From NCBI GenBank assembly GCA_963971305.1, contig OZ020309.1, forward strand, positions 1,915,001 through 1,979,000: DNA of 64,000 bases. Direction: 5' to 3'. Within the stretch, counting starts at the first letter, position 1. Each line of letters begins with the position of its first letter. Source of the DNA: Arcuatula senhousia (taxonomy: Eukaryota > Mollusca > Bivalvia > Mytilida > Mytilidae). Positions 56,975 to 64,000 of this stretch are shown one piece after another. The translations under genes and the position numbers were made by a program. Under the pieces are notes generated by a model. The model was given only the letters and a program-made list of their open reading frames with translations. It made no database searches and was not told where the DNA came from.

Positions 56975-57890
56975 TACCACATTGATTATGTTAATGTACC
57001 ACTTTGACTATGTTTTGAAGTACCACTTTGACTATGTTTTGGGGTAACATTCTGACTATGTTTTGGGGTAACATTCTGACTATGTTTTTGGGTAACATTC
57101 TGACTATGTTTTTGGGTAACATTCTGACTGTTTTAATCGATCACGAGAAACCACATGGATTATGTTAATGTACCACTTTGACTGTTTTGATGTGACACTT
57201 TGACATCGTTTTGAACACAAGATATCACTCTGATTGTGTTTTGAGATACAACTTTGACTATGTTCTGAAGTACCATTTTGACTATGTTTTGGGGTGATAC
57301 ACTGACTATGTTTTAATTGATCATGAGATACCATATCGATTATGTTAATGACGACTTTGACATTAGATACCATGCACTTTGACTATGTTTTGATGTGACA
57401 CTTTGCCTATGTTTTGAGATGTTTTGAAGTACCACTTTGACTGTGGTTGGAGGTGACACTTTGACTATGTTTTGATGTGACACTTTGCCTATGTTTTGAG
57501 ATGTTTTGAAGTACCACTTTGACTGTGGTTGGAGATGACACTTTGCCTATGTTTTGAGATGTTTTGAAGTACCACTTTGACTGTGGTTGGAGGTGACACT
57601 TTGACTATGTTTTGAGGTGACACTTTGCCTATGTTTTGAGATGTTTTGAAGTACCACTTTGACTGTGGTTGGAGGTGACACTTTGACTATGTTTTGAGGT
57701 GACAGTTTGACTATGTTTTGAGATACCACTTGATTATGTTTTCAAGTACCACTTTGACTATGGTTTGATGTGACTTTTCTACTATGTTTTCACTTTGACT
57801 TTGTGTTGAGACAACATTATGACAACGTTATAATCACGAGAGACCACTTTGACTATGTTTTGCAGGATACACTAATGACTATGACTTCAT
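56975..57890. repeat. Minisatellite, right part
   Basis: It continues the 53880-54497 repeat. From 57400 to 57720 a higher-order unit of about 110 bp recurs (GCCTATGTTTTGAGATGTTT, GAAGTACCACTTTGACTGTGG, TTGGAGGTGACA), so this end has been amplified secondarily. Confidence 0.88.
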
Positions 57891-60800
57891 CTGAAACTGT
57901 TTTTTGTTTGTGTTGGGATACAGCCTAAACATTTGGATGTAGAATATAACATCATTTTTTCTTTATTTGCTTAGTTATACATGTATTGTAGTCATTTTGC
58001 TTTTCCATTGTGTAACATGCAGATTTTATACATACATGTATCTATGGAACTGCGAGATTCTTGGAAATGCATCACTTAAGCACCTGAAATACAACAGGAA
58101 ACCCTCATTTAGAAATGTGTCTGAGGTGCTGTTGTATGTTTTGTTTATGTTGTTTGTAATTTCAAATTTAATGCAAGTGTTTTTTGTTGTGTTGTCTCAA
58201 ATGTCCTAAAGTCTTAGTTTTCACGCATGGATCCTGACTACCCTCCTAAAATTGACAAAAATCATGTTTTTGCACCAAATCAATGCAAAATACACTAAAA
58301 GTTTAACATTATATTTGTGTCTCCTTCAATAATCCTGTATTGGTCCATGGTTTGGACTTGAATTATTTGAATTTTATACCCCTTGGTAGTTCTTCTTGCA
58401 TATATCACTGTATTCATTTTGTGTGAGATTGCATGCCTCTTGTTCAGTATTACTTTTCCACACACCTCAAAATTATGCCTTGTCTTTGAAATTTCCTTTT
58501 GTTAACATGGTTAAATTCAAAATTGTTTAAAACACCAGGTTTCTCTCCTTGTACTGCACATGGTCGATATCCTTAGTGCTGGACGGTTTTCCTGTTCAAA
58601 CTTTTTTGGTTTTGAGTACATTTGGTTTTGACCATCCAAAGTTTTTATTCAAATGTTGCTGATGAAAGGTTACTCCATAAAATATGCACATAAGGCATGT
58701 TTTATACCTGTTTTGGTTTTTGTATCTCAAAATTATGCTTAAAATAGGCCAATAACACAGGCATAAGATACAACATGACACATAATATTATTATATTGTA
58801 TTTATTTAAACGTAGAAAACTGGACGATTTAAAAAAATGAAAGTTGAAATTCTTTTCTCTAAAAATCTACAAGGAATGTTGTACATTCTACTTTCACTTT
58901 GATCAATTGTTTCTAAAAATAAAATTACACTTTCTCTTTGATCATGAATGGTTTCTAAAATTAGATAAACACATAAAACATCAAATCTCATTTCCTCTTG
59001 GTTTCAGCAAGCATTGCATATAAATTAAAACATTTTTTATACTTTTCTCTTTCAATCTGATGATATAAAATTTAATATTGAACACACCAAAAAATACCTA
59101 ATTCAATATACACAACACAAGCATGCATTTAATGCTTAATTATTTGCATAAAAAATTTCTTATTATGAAAACATGAATTTTTTAAATTTCGATGAAAATG
59201 GAAGAATTTCTATGTTTTTTGCAAGAGATTTACTAATTTTTTGCTTAGAACTATAATTATGTAAATGAGATGAAATAAGAATGAATATTCTTTTATTGGA
59301 GGTGAATGCCCTGCTATTTAAAACCATGATGTTTGGGGTGAAAGTCCTAGCAGGACAGTGGCATGTAAAATGATGAGCAATCCAGATGTTTGCATGGTAA
59401 AAGATAATTTTAATGAGGCATTCAGAAAATGGGCATGTTTTTGGCAGTTTGTCAATAAGATTCTGATTTCAAACCAGGAAGTAAAATAAATCAATGGGAT
59501 GATTTTGGCAAAGCTAGAAAATATGTGATTTGTGTTTTTATTAAAGAGAAATTTGCGTTAAAGGTTTTGTAAATCATAGATTCTCAAGTCACACCAATAT
59601 AAAACAGATGATTTTCTCATTTTCATAAAAAGTATATAGGATGAAATCATTATACATTTACTGGCCATTTTCGGATGGAATAAAGGATGAGATTCTTACT
59701 ACATGTTCTAATGTTTACCTTATTAACAATGAAATATCATGATAGGAATTATCTATATGTCATGGTATTAATTTGCCTCTTACGCCAACTTAATTTACAT
59801 TCACCCAAATCAACACATATTCTCAACATTTCTTTTTTTGAGACTTAGAGGAATTACTTAATGGAAAAATGCAAAAGTATCTTATTGGTATAAATAGAAG
59901 TTAATGTTCCTACAAAAAAAACCCAAAACCATGTAAATTGTTATACTTTGATGAAACCAAAAGTTTATTCGAAATTTTTAACATGAATGTGACCTTTTAA
60001 AATCTCCTTTTAGTTGATATCTTCCACAAGTCCCAAAAAAAATTTAAGAAAACAATTTATAAACATGCTGCAATAATATGAATTATTTTCTTTTAAATAT
60101 TTCGTTATAATTTAACTGAACCTGATAACAAAAAACAAAACCTATCCCTATAGATTTATTTTTGGATAAACAAAAACAGTTAAAAATTAAAAGATTTTCT
60201 ACCCGTGAAATTTACAACAGTGTTATTATCACTTAACTTCTTTTGGTATAACGACACATAACTTCAACAAGTTACAAAGAAACAGAAGAGAAGTAACGAC
60301 AGCAAATGGCAATACAATTCTTGTTTTGAATTTTAAAATAGCCAAATAAAATGCAATTTCTACATAAATAAGAGCTTTTTTCCCATGATATTTGATATCA
60401 TCTCAAAAACTAAAACCAATTTGTACATGTATAGTCTTTTTTAACATTTCACTAGAACATAGCCTTGTAAAACAAAAACAAGACAGCAGATAGCAGATTG
60501 AAGATGACACTCACTACTTTTTGTATTGCCATACGCTGAGAAACTGGTTTGATTTTAAATGAAGAAATCACAGGGAATATCATCCAGTAAAGGTAATGAA
60601 ATAACAACAAATATATACAGAAACACAGGGACCTTATACCAATTAAATACACAATGTAAAGGACTAAGGTTAAAAAATAACTAAGTCAGGAAGAGCCTCG
60701 TCATAAAAATCAAAGATTCCACAAAATATTTGGCCGATTTTCATGAAATATGAATGAGTGATCCCTAAAATGGTACTTAATCACTTTGTAAAATTTCAAA

Positions 60801-63800
60801 TCTGTATCCCTTATAGTTTGAAGTGGTCACAAGAAATTGATGAACAGACAGAGTGAGAGCTAATAAATGAGACAATATTCAATATATAGGAAACAAGGTA
60901 TGTATATGTTGAACATTGAATACCCCCCACCCCCCAACTCTATAATTTCCTATCTTAAAAAGTTGATCTGATTAGTTGTGGGGATCTTGGGGTATTTATT
61001 TGTGAGCTGATGTTCACAGTATTCTTTTTGTCAATTGCATTGTGTATTCAATTTTCTGTATTTACATTTAAAATGGAGGTAAAAACAGACTAACAATATA
61101 TATTTATCTATCTACAGCCTATAACACACTGAGATCTATATTTAGATTTTTACACCTATAAATAGTAACATTAAGTTAATAAGTTAAGAAATAAATAGAA
61201 ACTATAAATAGACAATAATTATCAACAATAAAACACCGGCTTTAATAATGATTAAACCTCACAATTCTAATATTCAACACAAAATAATGAACCGGTTAAC
61301 ATTTTCAAAGAAGAATTAGGACCAAATAAAACTTGAAAAAGACCTACTGTTACATTATTGAGATTTCTTGGTATTTGTGCCATATAGGCAATGTGGTTTA
61401 GGGATATGCCAAAAAGAGTCACCATCATTTAAAAAAAAAGCTTTTAAAATAATTTACAGTCGATGGGATCAATTCAAATTTACAATTCAAATGTTTGTTC
61501 TATAAAAAACAACATGACTCATTATTAATATTTACAGAAATTTATGATACAAATTGTACTCTTTGTAAAAGAAATTTATTAAAGAAAATTGAATTAAATA
61601 TTTTTTTTTGGTTAACAGCATTTTGCTTTAAGCCTGAAATTCTTTGCCATAGGAAAACAAAATAAATAAGGTGCCACTATACACCAAGAAAATACATATT
61701 GCTGGAAACAACATAAATATAGTAATATTAAACTACCAAAAAATAACATAATTTCTACATATTCTTATAATACAACTTCACAAAAAGAGATGGGTTTAAA
61801 AAAACTTAAATATAATAAAGTATTTAAAATCTTGATCAACAATAACATACAAAATAACAGATCTAACGATGGTTTTAATAAATAAATGACTATTTACAAG
61901 TTTAAAATGGGGGGTTTGTAACATAATTAAAACACACGGTATGAATACACAATCCTCAATTGTCTACTCAATATACCACATAATACACAATTCCTTTTTA
62001 TTGACACAAGCTTAACTTTACATCCTATACAAATTTTTCTCCCATTATTTCAAGAGAAGAAATTATACACACATTAAAACTTGTAGTCTTTTCTTTGCAA
62101 ATATATTTCACAATTCAGATTTTTACAAATTTTGTAATTACAAGATAAATTGCATGTAACATTGACCTTCTCAGCACTTACCAGGTACATATTAAAACGA
62201 ATGGTTCTTTTAAGTGAATATTGCTACCTTTTTAATATGTAACAAAAAGGATTTCACTTTGTGGAGATTCATAATAGAAAATCAAATCCATGAATTTTTC
62301 ACTTCCATTAATTTTTTTCTAGGTTCTGGATTTGTTAATATTTACTCCTTTTGAGGGCTTCTTATGAGTCAATGACAACTTTATAAAGCAGCACCCAGGG
62401 CATTTATGACATCACTGTGAGTAAAAAATTAGAATAGAGTTTGAGAACCCAAAGCATTTTTTTCTCACCAAAACCTACCAAGGTGGCCTTGTACGACACA
62501 CTACTACACCAACTAAGTGAGTTACACACACTTGTACAACATCTACACAAATAAATAATTCAAAATTACACAACAACCTTACACACATACATTAAAATTG
62601 ATGCACCAAACTTTAACCTTAACTGGTTGGAAGACAGTTTAATGGCAACCTTAAGAGAACTTTTTTTATAGATACTAGTATTTTTTATCAGCACTCGGAC
62701 TAAACACTTTTACTGTTTGGAACAAATGAACACAGTTAAGTAATTTAGTCTTCCCTCAAAATCTATGCTATTTATTGTGTCAATTTCAAGGACAATTTAG
62801 AAGTAACAGTATCAACATCCTTTACTGAGGGGATCATTTTGATCTGACGTAAATATCGCTATCCTTTATCCTTGTACAGGTTGTATGACCCTCACTTGAG
62901 ATCCTGTAAAAATTCTTCTACGACATTCTTTGTTATAAATCATATAATTTAAGTACAATCAGCACAAAGAATTAATATTGCTGAGATTCATTTGAAAAAA
63001 AAAATTATTCTACATCAAAAGGTGCATCCAACATTCAAATGAATATCATCCATTCTTACATTCTGATTGGTTCATTCTCATTCACATAACACAAGTCTTT
63101 CAGGTCAATATTTTCAACTATAGACCTCACATCCATACAATAAATAAATTAAGTCATACATCTGTAAGTACCAATACATTTAAAATGCCTTTTAAATAAA
63201 TTTGATGAAATAAAAAAAAAACATTTTCGTGTCCTGAGTATTGTTAAAATTGAAGACATACACGTGCAAACATTAAGGGCACCACACGTGATAGCTGATG
63301 AATCATAATACTTTGGTATTATACACAGTTTTAACTGTATCGGTGATCTACGGCTTATGAATGAACAACAACAGGTCACACATGATAATAACATACATTT
63401 GCATTGTATTATATGGTTTCAAAACCAAAAATCTCATTTGAACTCTATGTCTTTTTAAACGGTTTCCCGTATCATCAAATTCTATTATTTAAGCATTTTT
63501 TCTTGTACTTGGTACCATTTTTTTATTGCAAAACTCGTACAAAATCTTTCCTTTTTAAGGAAAGCAAATGCTGCTTTATGTATTGAGAACCAATTTTATT
63601 ATTACTGAGCAAAATACTTTCATTCATTCATTTCTTATGTGCTTCTAAAAACTCATTCAAAAGGATTTTGTTTCCCAAATGTTGACTATTGCACAAACTG
63701 AGGTAGCCGTTTTCACCGACCATTTTACGCCTTTAAATCTTCGATAAAATTGATTAAATTGTAACAACTAAGTTTGAGGTAAGATGTTTTGGGGAATATA

Positions 63801-64000
63801 TCTACAGATTACTAATCTAAGCATAGGAAAGAAGTTTGACCAAATAGCTCAAAATCTTGTTAGAAAATATAGATTTTTTTTCACAAAACAGACAGGTTTT
63901 TCTCCTCAAAAATTGATCTGAAGATATTTTATGCTCTTAATCTTGTTGATATTTTTTTTTAACTTTACTTGAAATAGAAAGGAATAGCAAGAAAAAAAGA
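57891..64000. other. AT-rich, repeat-poor region without recognisable gene
   Basis: No exon, RNA or transposon protein is recognised on either strand. Unlike the rest of the window it has almost no tandem or inverted repeats apart from 58570-58740 and a pearl-like core remnant at about 60680-60900 (GATTTTCATGAAATATGAAT, then AGTTTGAAGTGG). Such long AT-rich, repeat-poor stretches are often 3' untranslated or deep intronic sequence of a neighbouring gene; that is inference. Confidence 0.4.
58570..58740 (+). repeat. Copy of the 34250-34445 ribozyme repeat with decayed hammerhead
   Basis: It aligns along its length with the minus strand at 34250-34445. The motif at 58653-58698 keeps CTGATGA but GAAA has become AAAA and stem I is mismatched (ATGTTG against AGGCAT). 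Expected inactive. Confidence 0.6.

Noticed and set aside
57104..57729. Minus-strand repeat-encoded ORFs in the right satellite
   Set aside because: Same reason as the left side; frames break whenever a unit changes length.
63285..63330. Hammerhead core CTGATGA
   Set aside because: No GAAA at the right distance and no stem I partner.

Overview
This is animal nuclear DNA, most likely from a bivalve mollusc and probably a mussel (Mytilus-like). It is AT-rich, its one host gene is split by GT-AG introns, and most of the rest is transposon and repeat sequence of types typical of bivalves: pearl/CvE-like elements with cores of about 160-174 bp, (ACGG)n tracts and terminal hairpins, many MITEs, Penelope-like retroelements and hammerhead-ribozyme repeats. 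The species is inferred from repeat style only.

Host gene. One complete gene lies on the minus strand from 45045 (ATG) to 18193 (stop). I assembled 13 coding exons with GT-AG borders and matching phases. They give 1143 coding bases including the stop, a 380-residue protein recognisable end to end as PSMD13 (Rpn9), a lid subunit of the 26S proteasome. No automatically called ORF shows this gene as a unit. Three of its exons have tandem duplications that include or abut the 3' splice site: exon 9 (nine copies of a 50-51 bp unit), exon 6 (a whole second exon whose acceptor AG has become TG) and exon 4 (three partial copies at 69 bp spacing).

Left flank of the gene (1-18 kb) is a graveyard of transposons: a MITE with a 5-bp target duplication, LINE ORF2 remnants on both strands, two decayed Penelope-like copies, a 4.4 kb element with terminal inverted repeats of about 480 bp, a tRNA-Leu-like relic and pearl-like elements. 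The introns (18-45 kb) hold several pearl-like elements, SINE and MITE copies and hammerhead-type motifs. Intron 1 also carries LINE and Penelope fragments.

Right flank (45-64 kb): 48345-50481 is a tandem array whose units alternate between 352-354 and 344 bp, each carrying a type I hammerhead ribozyme on the minus strand (a retrozyme-like satellite with dimeric higher-order structure). A solo copy lies at 53155-53198. At 54498-56974 sits a well preserved Penelope-like retroelement with an intact YIDD reverse transcriptase and no GIY-YIG nuclease seen, inserted into a minisatellite so that its ORF starts inside the satellite. From about 57.9 kb to the end the DNA is AT-rich, nearly repeat-free and without a recognisable gene.

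All calls come from reading the sequence. No alignment, folding or database search was run.
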